From assembly GCA_018806915.1 (NCBI GenBank), contig JAGKQI010000090.1, positions 2,728,001-2,792,000 of the forward strand: DNA of 64,000 bases, given 5' to 3'. This stretch comes from Phytophthora colocasiae (lineage: Eukaryota > Oomycota > Peronosporomycetes > Peronosporales > Peronosporaceae). The notes under the pieces were generated by a model. That model saw only the letters and a list, made by a program, of their open reading frames with translations, did not search any database and was not told the origin of the DNA. Below, piece after piece: positions 53,127 to 64,000 of the stretch (position 1 is its first letter; each line of letters opens with the position of its first letter). A program made the position numbers and the translations under genes.

Positions 53127-56100
53127 ATGATTGGAGGTCTGGATGTAGGTCAATCATGCAAGATTTTGACCTGGAATGTGCATGGAGTTAAAGAGGGAGG
53201 CAACTCACTCATCTCACTGCACCTCAAGTACTTTTATTTTTCGTGTATTCAAGAAACCCGATTCAAGGACTGTCGTCATGCAGAACGATTTAGCTACTTG
53301 GTGGAACAATGTTTCGGAGGACGAGTTTTATTTTCAGATAAGAATGGGGAATTGCAGCAGACTACTTTTCCGAGGAGTGGAGGTGTCGCGACAATAATCC
53401 ATGGTTCTTGTCCAGGTGTTGATTCAGCAACAATTGTTGCAACCAAGACCATCCCCAATCGTTACTTGCTTGTTAAAATGCGGTGGGGGGACAAGGTTTG
53501 CTATATTCACAATATTTACGCGCCGAATGATCCGGCGTCGAGGAAGGCGTTATTTGAACGGCTTCCAATCAATTTTGGCGAAGACGGAGGTGAAGCCATT
53601 CATGTGATTTGTGGAGATTTTAATTTGCCGCTGAATCCTGACATTGATGCTATTGGAAGTAGTTTACGACCTGATTCTAGCAGAAAAGCTTTGGAATCGT
53701 GGATGGCGGAGTTGAATGTAGTAGACGCGTGGAGGCTTCATCATCCTGAGGCAGCCATCTTTTCGGGCCCGCGACCCCGTCGAAATCGCTTAGACTACAT
53801 TTTTATCTCCGATTCGCTAATAACAGCTTGCTATCAAGACTCAACCTATGAAGATTTGGGAAGGAAGCGATCATAGGGCCCACCATATGAATCTCACGTC
53901 GTGGCATCACCCCACGGGACCAGGATTTTGGCGGTTACCAGACTGGCTTGTGCGAATACCACAACTTCGCGCAGATATCCAACAGGAAGCCAAGCTTCTA
54001 CTTCAGGTCTTGCGTGATTCAAACAACCCTAGAATAGTATGGAAATCGTGGAAACAACGGATGAAAATGTATCTCAAAAGATGTCAACGTACTATGAAAG
54101 CTACTGAGCAAGAGGAACTATGTCGTACAAGGCAGTTGCTTGAAGAATCCTCTGCAGCCGTGGCTCGTGATGGTGATAATGACCGTGCCGCTGTCGAACT
54201 TCATTTGGCCAAGCAAGCATATGAACGGAGCAAAGAGGAATGGTCAGAATTTCGTCGTGGGGCTGGATTTGAGCAGATGGTAACGGAAGCCGAGCGAAGC
54301 TCGTCGTTTTTCTTTCGCGCGCCACGCTTTGTACTTCGTAACACACCTTTTAGGTCGATTAACCTCCCAGATGGATCTGTATCAAATGACCCAGCTGAAA
54401 TAACGGGTGGTTTTCAACGTCATTGGGGAAAGATTTTTGGAGATGTTCGGTTTTCGCAGGAAGAACACCTTATTGATGTTGTAGCTCAAAATAAGCTGTT
54501 GGATTCGATATCGCAAATTAACAAGAGAGGCTCGGACAACTCTCGAGATCGATATCACAGGGAAGGAACTAGCTTCATCAATTTGTTCGATGAGAGGGCA
54601 TTCAGCACCCGGACCGGATGGATTTACAACTGCTTTCTACCAGGTAGACCCTGATTTATTTGGAGCAATATTGGCAATAATTTTCCGATACCAACTACAA
54701 CGCGGAGAACTACTGCCTCATCAGCGATATTCGTCGGTGGCTCTTCTCTTTAAAAAAGGAGATCGGGGTGATCCAGGCATCTTTCGACCAATTACACTAA
54801 TGCCAGTGGAAGTCAAAGTATTGTCGAGGGTGCTCACAAACCGGATAAAACCCTTAATGGCCTCTTTGGTACATCCTGACCAAAAGGGCTTCATCCCTGG
54901 TAGATCTATTCATCACCAAGTAATGCTCGTACGTGATCTCCAACATTTGGTGACATCTCGAGGTGGTAAAGGTGTTGCTACATTCCTAGATTTTGCGAAG
55001 GCATACGATCGTGTGAACCGTGAATATCTATTCAAGGTGATGGAATGCCAAGGTTTTGGTCCTAAATTTTTATCGTGGATCAGGCTACTCTACAAAGATT
55101 CACAATGTTCATTGATGCTAAACGGATGGGCTCAAACGGCTTTAGAGCCTTCCCGTGGAGTTAAACAAGGCGATCCGTTGTCACCGTTTCTCTTTGCTCT
55201 GTCACTAGAGTCATTGGGCAATTTACTTCGCGCTGCACAAGAACTGGGAGTTGAAGTTGACGAAACGCTGTCTATTCCGGTTGCTTTCTTTGCTGATGAT
55301 ACGGTGTTGTTCTCTAAGAATGCAGAGAGTGTCAAACAACAAGTCCGACTGGTTGATCTATACTGTTCCGGATCCGGTGCTTTGCTAAACCCCGAGAAAA
55401 GTAGGATCATAACCTCAATAACCATCGAGCGGCTCCACTTGTTGAACCGATGCGATCGCTACAAATTGGAGAAACAGTGAAGTACCTTGGTATTCCCTTT
55501 GGGAATTTTGATACGTCTACTATAGTGGCAGAAACGCTAGACAAAAAATTGATGACTCGTCTTCGACTGTGGAAAGGGAGAGCTCGAACTCTGCTGGGGC
55601 GACGGTTAATTGTACAAGCGGTGATTCTATCTCTGTTGTGGTACTTTACGACCACAATTAATATCCCAGTACGATTTATCAAGCGATGGCAGGGAGTTGT
55701 GACTCGTTATGTGCTTTATAACAGAGTGTCTACAAGTTCGGGCGGAATTAACATTGTGAAGAAAGGTTTAGCTACTCAGTCACGTGCGGATGACGGGATC
55801 GGGGTCCCGGTACTCGCAACAATTATCCAGAGACAGCGATTGATGCTGTTTCAGCAAATCATCCAAGAGCTAAGTACACACACGGACGACAGTGACTCTG
55901 TTTGGTACAGACCAACTGCTGCACTATTGCGACGGCGATATGGGGCATACTCAAGACAATGGTCTGGGGACTTCCTGCTACAGAACCCCCCAAAACCCCC
56001 GGGATGGCGGGAAACCATGCTGCCATTGTGGTGGCGCAAGTTGTTAAAAGACTGGAAACGAATTCAGTGGCCTCGGAGATTGTCCTTGACGTATACAAGA

Positions 56101-57227
56101 GCAAAGGCCGTTCAGTACGCGCTGTACTCTCCGATCTGGTGGAGCATATCATCAGCCTTCCAAGTATGGCATCGTACAGGTTTGACTCGACAGCCTGTGG
56201 GGGTTGGAACTAACTCCTTCAGAAGTCTTTGCCGTCAACTAGCAACCGAAGAGATATGGTGTTTAGCCGACCTGCTGGACGCCTCTCATCAGTGGCCCAC
56301 ACCTTTTAACTTCTTCTGCAAGATTCGCGGCTTGGTGATGCCGTTGCTTGGATCGCAGATCAAAGTAAGCGACATATTTAGGCTGTACCGCCAATTAACC
56401 CAAGTGTTTCGACGTGTGTTGCCTCACCCAGAGGCAGGAGGGGTTAGAGTTTCGACACGGGGGCCCTTCCCTCCTTCATGTGGAGTACAAACAGACAAAG
56501 GCGTTATTTTCTTCCCAAATCTTCGGCGGAATGACTGGAATGTACTACTACAACCGAATCAAGCAGTAGCTTCTCACCCTATGAGGGAACTCGGATGCCC
56601 TCCAATGCGCATTCATGCTACATTATCCCAATATCTATCACTGCGAAGATGCCTGGTTCCAGTGGTGCATGATGTCCTATTACGACTGTTCTTTGGAGAC
56701 CTAATTGTCGGGTCACGGCTATATTTCCTGAAAAGACTAAACCCAACGATTCAGCAGTGCGTTCGAAAGTCGTGTGTAGCGATTGAAACGCTGGAACACT
56801 GTTTCTTCTCGTGCCCAGGATTACAAGAAATGTGGCAGTCACTATGGGTGCCATGGAGCAAAATTTTCACAGTCGACTTAAGTTGGAGACTGCTACTATT
56901 CCAGCAGTCACGAGATGTTAATGCGGACTGGAAACAACACCACAAACTACTGTTGCTGTTGTGGAGAGTCCACACAGCAATTGCTTTCCATGCTATTGGC
57001 AGCTACGCAACAAGATTCACTTCAAGGAGACGGAAACAGAAAAATTGAGCACTCAAAGTGTGATAAATTCGTTTCATCGACATTACCAACATATCTATCT
57101 GCACTGTGAAGAACTGGAGCTGAATGGTGAAGCAGTGGTTTCAGTTCTTCAGGGAATGGGTTTCGATCCTCCCAAACCAAGAAACTTACCCGAATCCAGT
57201 GACCGAATATGGACTCCCCGGATGTAA
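53127..57227 (+). pseudogene. LINE ORF2: endonuclease and reverse transcriptase
   Basis: The AP endonuclease is at 53127-53890: ILTWNVHGVKEGG, CIQETRF, YIHNIYAPND, VICGDFNLPL, RLDYIFISD, then SDHRA after a frameshift at about 53855. The reverse transcriptase starts at about 54590 after another shift (SAPGPDGFTTAFY, FLDFAKAYDRV, RGVKQGDPLSPFLFAL, FFADDTVLF). The C-terminal part, 55450-57048, after a third shift carries a zinc-binding CxxxC-H-C group (CVRKSCVAIETLEHCFFSC). A last shift near 56960 moves the tail to a frame ending at 57227. Nicks target DNA and primes reverse transcription there. Inactive copy. Confidence 0.92.
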
Positions 57228-57320
57228 ATTAAGCTGTCGTAAGTAGATATTACATCGCTAGCGAAACGATAGGTCCACTAAGCAGTTAATCAACTTCTTC
57301 TTCTTCTTCTCACGAACAGG

Positions 57321-59582
57321 AAGCACCCCACGGAGACGAACAGTTTGCTGGCGGTCCAAGCGAAGACGAACCCGAGTCCGATAACACGGTATCGCTTGAG
57401 GAGAAGCGGGCACCGACAGCAAGCGAACTGTCAGCATCCCCAGTACGAACGAGGAGCCAAACACGACGTAGCCCTCCAGTAGCAGACCAGGACGAACGCA
57501 TCAACGAATGTGGGCAAGCCTCTAGAAACCCCGGTGACCAGGAAATCCTCACGAACGATAAAGCCGTCGAAGGCTGAGCCTAAACGGAAGAAGACCACGC
57601 GGCGTACGGACGACGGCGGCTCGATACAGGCCGTGGCTATAAGGAGAACGTCACGGGCGTCGACCACGGCAAAAGGCACACGAGAATCACGAGCGTCGTT
57701 GCAGCAATAGGAGGAGAACCAACAGAAGGCACGGAGGGAAGTCTTGAGCCTCAGGAGACAGCAACCCCGGAGAACCTGGAAGCCGTGATCCGACGACTGC
57801 AGTTGGAGGTAGCACAACTCCGAAGCTAGCCGGACCGAGGGGACATCCACCAACCACAAGTGCGACAGGACGAGGGATCCGCACCACGGGACCATCCAGT
57901 AAGACCACGACGCGCGGCTTCGGCGCGGCGAGCCAGAAGTGCGAGACGACACGAAGAACGAAGACCAAGGAGCCGCGCAAGGTCGGAACGAGCACGAAGT
58001 CATCAGCGATCGCGATCTCAACGGCGTGAGCAAGCAGCACCTGGAGGAGGTAACGACCCATCCTCTGGAGACGACAGCGTTCGGACGAGTCATGGCGTGG
58101 AAGTGACCACGGACGTTATCCTCCCAGTGGTGAGTCGAGCAGTTCTTCCAGTAGTGAGTCAAGCATCGAGTCGACCGGCAGCAGCGACGAATCGGACGAC
58201 GGGCGACGAGAGTACGACGAGTGAGCCCGGGCCGGCGTGGACGTAGGCGTCGAGTTAGTCAGGAACGACATGAGCGAGCCAGGCGACGTGGACGGCGCCA
58301 GCAACAGGAACGAAGAGAACATCGACGATAACGGCGGGACCATAGACCTTCACGAAGGAGCGTCAAGGAATTAGAACTACCGTCCTTCAAACCAGAAGTT
58401 GGAGTATCTGCGTCGACATTGGTAGATCGCGTAGATTTGGCGCTTCAGGGAGCAAAAGAGTCCGGACGAGGTGAATGGAGTGACCATGCGTTGTACTTCA
58501 TTCTCGGCAACAAACTCATGGATAACGCTGCACGATGGTGGATGAATTACGACAGACGTCTGCGACCTGAAGGCCGGACATGGACGAATTTGAAGGAAGG
58601 CCTTCTACAGCGATATGGACCACCGGTGAACCTCGACGAAGCGGAATGGCGAGTGAATTCACGGAAGATGTTCCACGGAGAGTCATATGCTGACTTCGCA
58701 GCGGGCTTGAGAGAAGCGGCCGAGAGAAACGATGTGGAAGAGAGGGTGTTCTTGGCGCAGTTTTACCGAGAAATTGATCGAGTGACGCGGCAGTTGGTGA
58801 AGCAGCCACCCGTGCCCAAGACCTTGGAACAACCGGTACGGAAGGCGAGAGACTTGAACGACCCGTTGGAGACTGTGGCGCCACGGACGCAGCAACTTGG
58901 CCAGACGTATATGAACGGACCGGCGGCGGTACCAATTCAAGTGACAAGTGCAAATCAAGCGACCATGGTGGTGCCTGGAATCGGAGGGATTAAGCTCCCT
59001 GTGGCTGAAGAGAATATGGCAAGTGCGGCGACGGCTGACGTGGATCCGGATGGCTTCACGCTCTACACCAACCCAGTCGGCGTTTGGAACAAGTTCACTG
59101 GAATGTATGAAGAGCCAGTTGGGCGGTACTGGAATCGGAGGTACTGGGCGAAATGGAAGCAAGAGCGCAAACGGACGGCGGCTCCTGCGAAGAAGGACGC
59201 GCCGAAGAAGACGAAGAAGCCCAAGGTACGACGCGAGGAATCCAGCGAGGACGAGATCACAGCCAAACGGAAGACGAAGAGCACGGCGCCTGTGTTACAG
59301 GTGACAACGGACAGACAATCGGGTGGCAGGTCAGGCGAACGAGACGCTCGAACACATGGACGCGAGGCAGGGACGACCGAGGCGGAAGCCATCTGTAGCA
59401 ACTGTAGGAACAGAGGCCACGACATCCGACAGTGCCCGAACGGTGTGAAGTGCTACGCATGTCAGAAGTTTGGACACTTCGCAGAAGAATGCCCAGACAC
59501 CGAAGCGAGAGCACGCAAGGACGCTTACTTGAAACGACGTGGAGAACGGGGTAACTCGACCACGGGAAACGATCGGGCGTAG
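57321..59582 (+). pseudogene. Gypsy family 2 gag with zinc knuckles
   Basis: After the LINE, an acidic Ser/Thr-rich part (57321-57570) and an Arg/Ser-rich linker (57860-58240) lead to the structured gag domain from about 58419. It contains NKLMDNAARWWMNYDRRL, WTNLKEGLLQRYGPP and SYADFAAGLREAAERN, characteristic of retrotransposon gag. A basic region follows, then two zinc-knuckle-like sites, CSNCRNRGHDIRQCP and CYACQKFGHFAEECP (CCHC). The first 900 bp change frame several times; the core from 58419 to 59582 is intact. Packages element RNA into particles. Confidence 0.85.
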
Positions 59583-59608
59583 GAGCGGGACTGCGAAGTC
59601 CGGGGAGT

Positions 59609-60406
59609 GTGCAAGATCCCCAACATGAAGAAGAAGCGACGGACGTCGGACGGATGGAGGTAAACGCGGTTGGAGCTGTGAAACTAGCACGCGCGGCGGA
59701 TGAAATGGACGAAGTGAGAAAGCGGATGAATGAAGACGTGAGCGAGTATGATGAAGAGCGTTCCGACTTGTACTTGGCCACGGTGAGACCAGCAATGGCC
59801 GCGGCGAGATACGTGCGGGCCACTGGGAAAGTGACGAAGGATGAAGATGGTGGCGACGAGTTCTCAGCTGGAGAAGGCGCGGCGGTAACCTGCATCGCAC
59901 CAAGGAATAGCGTAGCCAAGATTGGAGAAGGCGCACGACGGACGGACTCCACCGGTGATACGACCGCGGTGACGACAAAGGACGTGAGCACGGTGTTCGC
60001 GACGGCAGGCACGAGCAGTGCACAGCCGGTGTTGGCCATGAGTACGGGTGCCGAGAGCAGAGAACAAGCGGCGAAGGTCGACGCTGTTGGGAGTATCAAA
60101 CCCACGGTAACCAACGTGAAAGAAGCGGCGAGGCAAGCACGGCTACTCAGGCGACAAGTACGGAAGAAAACGAAACGACGAAAGGCGATTGACCGATTAG
60201 CCGAGAAACGACGACGGCAACGCGAAGTACGAGAGGAACTCGAGCGTCGCAGCGAAGCTCGGCGACTGGCACGGACGGCAGCAGCGCAAGATGCACTGCG
60301 AGACTTGGCCACGCAACGGAAGCGACAGACACGGATGGTGGACCTGACGAAGACAGCGCACGTGAACTTGGTGAAATACAGCACGAGAGCAGAAGAACGA
60401 GGATAA
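59609..60406 (+). CDS. Gypsy family 2 gag-pro linker protein
   Basis: A 265-codon frame follows the gag stop by 26 bp. It is acidic and Ala/Thr-rich at first, then a strongly basic helix (RRQVRKKTKRRKAIDRLAEK, QREVREELERRSEARRL) like a coiled coil. Its stop TAA at 60404-60406 is directly followed by the protease frame, one base away, an arrangement compatible with frameshifted translation. No enzymatic domain. Confidence 0.5.
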   Translation: MQDPQHEEEATDVGRMEVNAVGAVKLARAADEMDEVRKRMNEDVSEYDEERSDLYLATVRPAMAAARYVRATGKVTKDEDGGDEFSAGEGAAVTCIAPRNSVAKIGEGARRTDSTGDTTAVTTKDVSTVFATAGTSSAQPVLAMSTGAESREQAAKVDAVGSIKPTVTNVKEAARQARLLRRQVRKKTKRRKAIDRLAEKRRRQREVREELERRSEARRLARTAAAQDALRDLATQRKRQTRMVDLTKTAHVNLVKYSTRAEERG

Positions 60407-60407
60407 T

Positions 60408-61098
60408 GTGGAAGAGCATATTTGCGCGGGCGAAGGATTACCGACAACGAACGTGACGGTGAGTGGTGCTCGCCGACAAGTGAAGCTGGACAGTGGAGTC
60501 CGGTATACCATCGCCGGTACGGACTGGATGAAATACGGCGACCGAGTGGACGGAGTAGCCCCAGTGGATTACGTAGAAGGTGTTGGAAGTTTTCTACTCG
60601 ACGTGGTGGGCGTATGGCGGTTCCGACTGCACACAGAGTTCGACGAAATCGTCACGGTGGACGCTTGCATCGTGGACGGGTGCACGGACGAGTTTCTTTT
60701 GGGCGTGGACTTTATGCGAGAGCACGGAGCGACTATGGATTTCGACAAGAACGAGATTCGCTACGCGGTGGACGGTCGTAAGGTGACGTTCCCCTTTCGG
60801 ACGTATGACGACGGCGGAAATGCACGAGTGGCGACAGTACGGTTGGCGCGACGACACATGCTGGACGGCAACGCGGTGACACCAATATCCGTGGCGGTGG
60901 CAGCAGCGGACGGTGAGCAAGGAGTGTTTCTTCCTACGAAAGCGGCAGGAACGGTAATGCTGGCAGCGACAGTAACGAAGGTGCAGAATGGATGTGCGTG
61001 GGTACCAGCGATAAACTCAAGTAATGAAAAAGTTTGTCTACCTTCGAAGCGAGAGCTCGGTGTATGGGTTCCTATCGATAAGGACATGTCGGTGCTTG
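60408..61098 (+). CDS. Gypsy aspartic protease, 3' truncated
   Basis: A retropepsin-like domain: VKLDSGVRYTIAG holds the catalytic DSG, the flap region contains GVWRFRLHTEF, and DEFLLGVDFMREHGATMDF matches the ILG-D helix. The family continues ELGVWVPIDKDM before reverse transcriptase. Here the sequence switches, at about 61098, into the integrase end of an inverted Gypsy fragment, so the reverse transcriptase that should follow is lost. The apparent frame to 61244 beyond the junction is antisense to the integrase and not real. Confidence 0.8.
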
Positions 61099-62228
61099 AA
61101 ATGCCTGTACATCAAAACTCGATCGCTAACTCGGAACTCTCTCCGTGCTCGTACGTTGCGATTGTAATACTTCGCCTGCCGCGCTTGTTCACGTTCTCTC
61201 GCTTCTTGTGCACACTTGTAGCTACATTCCATAGATGCCAATAATCGCTTGTGATAACTCGTCAACTCGCCAGCCTCCGTAACGCTCGTTCCTCTCAGTA
61301 ATTCATTCGGTGAACGAAACCGCCGTCCCATCATTAATTCGTTTAGAGACAACTGCACCGTCGAATGTCGTCCGGAATTGTGCGCATATACTGCAAAATC
61401 CGCCCATGTATCCCAGTCATGCTGTAAGTCGCTGTTCATGTAAATCGACACGCAATCCTTCCACGTCCGATGAAAACGCTCAACCAGCCCAATCATTTGT
61501 GGTCGATATGGTACAGGTGTAGTCTGCTCCGCCTGTAACATCACCATTAGTTGATCAATAGCCTTCCCGGTCAATTCAGGGGCTCCGTCCGTAAGAAGTT
61601 CTCGAAATGCACCAAATTTCAACACCACATTGCGCATCAGAAACTCTGCCACCTTCTCCGCCGTGTGCCTCTCCACCGTCGTCGCTACCGCGTATCTCGT
61701 AACGTACTCGAGAGCTGCTATCACATACCGCTGTCCGCCGTCGCTCGTGGGTAGTGGCCCTGCCACATCCAACGCCCACCGATCACACACATCGCCTCCT
61801 TTCAAACTTCGTAATGGAGGAATGACCTCCTTCGGTCTCGCCTTCCTGCTTCCGCACTCTTGACACCCGCGCACCCATTGTTTAACTTCTCTTTGCAAAT
61901 TCGGCCACCAATAGATCTGTGAAATTCTTCCATAGGTATTGGGAGCCCGTAAATGCCCAGCCCACACTGAATCGTGACATTCCTTGAATACAACCGCCCA
62001 TAGCTTTGGAGGTAGAATTACTCGGTCTCCTGCCGCCGTGCCGATCAATACCAATTCGTTCCGCTTCGTCACTCTCATTCCTCGATGGCTGCCCGCGTTC
62101 AACAACTTCTGGACCAACTGACTCCTGCCCTGTGCTGCCACGATCTCGTCGTCCGTTAGTTGTAGAGTCGGCTCCGTCGCTCGATGCTCTTCTCGTCCTC
62201 GCACTGCTGCATCTCTCAATGCCAACGT
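61099..62228 (-). CDS. Gypsy integrase, C-terminally truncated
   Basis: In frame with the upstream reverse transcriptase but separated by one TAG at 62229-62231. The N-terminal zinc domain has ECHDSVWAGH and CQECGSRKARP. The catalytic core has RWALDVAGPLP (first Asp), ELLTDGAPELTG (second Asp) and GLVERFHRTWKD (Glu), then HNSGRHSTVQLSLNELMMGR. The end DRVLMYR runs into the inverted neighbour element. Integrates element DNA. Beyond about 61099 the frame (to 61038) is fused sequence. Confidence 0.88.
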
Positions 62229-64000
62229 CTATGGTGCACTGTTACCGTCTCGTTCATTTGTTGTCGTCTCGACGTTGTCATACTGGGGCCGTAAAGGAGG
62301 AATCTGTTCCTTTGTCTGTCGCTCTTTCTCCGTCCGAGTCTGCTGTCGCTTACCCGTCCTCCGTTTCTTCGCCATTGGTGTCGTCGCCGTCACCGGTTCT
62401 TGTCTTGTCCGCGTCGCTGTCTTCCCCGCCGTACTGTCCGGTGCATGTGTACGTGGTAATACGTTCCTAATGTCTCGTTCATCCGCACGTCCAGTGTCAG
62501 CGCTCACGGTATCACCAGGGGCCGCTGCTACTGCCCGTAATTCTGTTTCTAATTGCCGTAGTTCCTCCGCCCGTTGTGCTTCCATCGCGCGCCGTCTCGC
62601 CGCCCGTGTTTGCGGTCGATTCACCGTCTGCTTGTCGTTCGCGCTTACCGCCGTGTTATCGTCCAGAGCGTTTTCCGTCGCCCTACCGCCAGAAGACTGC
62701 TGCCGTTCGCCGCCACTTGGTGCGCCCGCCGTTCCTGTACCCGGCTGCTCATCGCCCTTGGTACCGGTACCCGTAGTCGCCGCCATGGTCGCCGTTGCAG
62801 GAGCGATCTCCTCCTCACTTTCATCCATCGTAGCTAGCCGTCGAGCCGCTCTCTGTCTTGATTTTCGTCGTCGTCCGACCGCCGCCAATACCTTCGCCGC
62901 CACTGGCGCTCTAGATAGTGCATCCGCCACTACGTTAGTGCTACCAGGTCTATAAACCACGTCAAATTCGAATTCTTGTAAGGTTAGAGCCCATCGATGC
63001 AACTTGCCCGTCAACTCGGAGCTCGTCATCAACCACTTTAACGCTGCGTGGTCCGTCACAATGGTGAACCTCCGTCCATATAAGTAGGGTCTAAATAGCT
63101 TGATCGCCCAAACCACCGCGTAACACTCCAACTCCGTGATTCCGTACTTACTTTCCGTAGGGATGTTGACCTTACTCGCATATGCAATGGGTTGCCACCC
63201 GCGTCCGTCATCTTGTAGCAAACACGCGCCCAAACCAACCGTACTAGCGTCCGTTTCCACTCGAAATGGCAACTGAAAATTAGGATACCGCAAGACTGGC
63301 TTCGTCGTCAGGATCTTCTTGACCGTTTCGAAGGCCGCCTCCTGAGCGTCTCCCCACTCCCATGCTACACTCTTACGCAACAACTTGGTCACTGGCGCCA
63401 ACAGAGATCCAAAGTTCGGCACAAACCTCCTGTAGTAACCCGCCAAATGCACGAAGCGCTTCGCTTCTTTCACGTCCTTCGGCCTTGGAAACTCTCGCAC
63501 AGCCGTCACCAAACGCTCAAGAGGTTGTACACCGTCCGCACTCAACCGATGTCCCAGATATTCCATCGAAGTAGCTGCGAACACGCACGTCTTCAGCTTC
63601 AATGTCAGCCCTGCTGCCGCCAACCGCTCTAATACGCACGCCAACTCAATAACGTGACGTGCAATACCGCATCTAGTGTACACCACGATGTCGTCCAGAT
63701 ACACCAAGCATGTCAATCCGCGCAACACGTGATTCATCATCCGTTGGAAAGTAGAAGGAGCGTTTGTCAGGCCAAATGGCATCCGCACAAACTGAAACAG
63801 CCCTTGTTTCGACGTAAACGCTGTCTTCTCTCGATCTGCCGCTGCTACCAAAATTTGCCAATATCCCGCTTTAAGATCTAGGGTCGTGAACAGTAACGCA
63901 CCGCCCAACGCTTCCAGAGTTTCATCTATCCTGGGTAACGGGTACACATCCTTCCGGGTAACCTTGTTCAAAGCCCGATAGTCCACGCAAAATCGCACTT
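62229..64000 (-). CDS. Gypsy reverse transcriptase-RNase H, 5' partial
   Basis: Open from the window edge to TAG at 62229. Reverse transcriptase motifs: RFCVDYRALNKVTRKDVYPL, FTTLDLKAGYWQI, FQFVRMPFGLTNAPSTFQRM, LVYLDDIVVYT (YLDD active site). RNase H: FRVETDASTVGLGACLLQD, ESKYGITELECYAVVWAIK, TIVTDHAALKWLM, then DVVYRPGSTNVVADALSR. A long disordered linker rich in Thr, Ala and Gln follows, before the stop. No frameshift in this part, suggesting a fairly young copy. Confidence 0.93.
   Translation of the reverse strand, partial: VRFCVDYRALNKVTRKDVYPLPRIDETLEALGGALLFTTLDLKAGYWQILVAAADREKTAFTSKQGLFQFVRMPFGLTNAPSTFQRMMNHVLRGLTCLVYLDDIVVYTRCGIARHVIELACVLERLAAAGLTLKLKTCVFAATSMEYLGHRLSADGVQPLERLVTAVREFPRPKDVKEAKRFVHLAGYYRRFVPNFGSLLAPVTKLLRKSVAWEWGDAQEAAFETVKKILTTKPVLRYPNFQLPFRVETDASTVGLGACLLQDDGRGWQPIAYASKVNIPTESKYGITELECYAVVWAIKLFRPYLYGRRFTIVTDHAALKWLMTSSELTGKLHRWALTLQEFEFDVVYRPGSTNVVADALSRAPVAAKVLAAVGRRRKSRQRAARRLATMDESEEEIAPATATMAATTGTGTKGDEQPGTGTAGAPSGGERQQSSGGRATENALDDNTAVSANDKQTVNRPQTRAARRRAMEAQRAEELRQLETELRAVAAAPGDTVSADTGRADERDIRNVLPRTHAPDSTAGKTATRTRQEPVTATTPMAKKRRTGKRQQTRTEKERQTKEQIPPLRPQYDNVETTTNERDGNSAP

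Larger units (their letters stand above)
51865..57305 (+). mobile_element. L1-type LINE, full length, inserted in Gypsy gag
   Basis: Flanked by the 15-bp duplication cttctcacgaacagg at 51850-51864 and 57306-57320. It contains ORF1, then ORF2 with an AP endonuclease and a reverse transcriptase, and ends in a (TTC)n tail rather than poly-A. Several frameshifts and one stop make it inactive. Because it interrupts the Gypsy element it is the younger of the two. Confidence 0.92.
50918..61098 (+). mobile_element. Gypsy element, family 2, split by a LINE
   Basis: 5' LTR 50918-51699, primer site, start of gag to 51864, LINE insertion, gag continuing from 57321, zinc knuckle, then protease. It ends at about 61098, where an oppositely oriented Gypsy pol fragment begins. 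The element lacks its own reverse transcriptase, integrase and 3' LTR. It entered the end of Crypton copy 2. Confidence 0.85.
61099..64000 (-). mobile_element. Gypsy pol fragment, inverted, family uncertain
   Basis: Reverse transcriptase, RNase H and integrase in the Ty3/Gypsy order on the minus strand. It enters at the window edge and ends at about 61099 in the integrase C-terminal region, without an LTR. Whether it belongs to family 1, 2 or another cannot be judged, because those lack pol here. Confidence 0.85.

Noticed and set aside
60408..61244. Protease frame extending to 61244
   Set aside because: Past about 61098 it is antisense to the integrase of the inverted fragment.
1..64000. CRISPR array or bacterial operon signals
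   Set aside because: The short repeats seen are minisatellites or transposon ends; introns and transposon types are eukaryotic.

Overview
The window reads as part of an oomycete nuclear genome, most likely Phytophthora or a close relative. Evidence: a Crinkler-type effector gene, short introns of about 55-95 nt with GT-AG ends, oomycete Initiator-like promoter motifs about 40 nt upstream of start codons, and a very dense mixture of DNA transposons, tyrosine-recombinase elements, LINEs and Gypsy elements nested in one another. Almost everything is transposon or transposon-damaged gene. The only clearly intact host-type gene is one short-chain dehydrogenase/reductase (SDR) copy.

Layout. 1-804: right end of a Tc1-like element, beside a remnant of the SDR gene. 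1036-6461: a Crinkler gene split by a 2.66-kb Tc1/IS630-type element with TA target duplication, carrying a passenger gene. 6630-11520: a PIF/Harbinger element with 3-bp target duplication carrying transposase, a Myb-like protein and a SET-domain protein. 11563-31892: a 20.3-kb block bounded by TTAA and matching piggyBac-like termini. It holds a DOT1-like gene, a coiled-coil gene, an ADP/ATP-carrier pseudogene, a piggyBac transposase fused to two chromodomains, a multi-exon unknown gene, a large inverted-repeat element, a P-loop kinase fragment and a membrane-anchored fibre-like gene. 32045-33540: a decayed tyrosine-recombinase gene. 33584-33653: a tRNA-like sequence.

35425-41590 and 48888-50917 are two inverted copies of one Crypton-like block. 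Comparing them shows the exact insertion points of a MITE (37359-38070) and a full piggyBac element (38154-41573). 41602-46217 is a tandem array of 3.5 SDR units with a period of about 1316 bp; only the third gene copy is intact. 46218-48180 is a Gypsy LTR plus gag fragment that cuts the fourth SDR copy. 50918-61098 is a second Gypsy element, interrupted at 51865-57305 by a LINE with a 15-bp target duplication. 61099-64000 is an oppositely oriented Gypsy pol fragment joined head to head.

The recurring theme is chromatin proteins linked to DNA transposons: SET in the Harbinger element, DOT1 within the giant piggyBac-bounded block, and double chromodomains on its transposase. Many frames are broken at homopolymers, so decay and assembly error cannot always be separated from the sequence alone.
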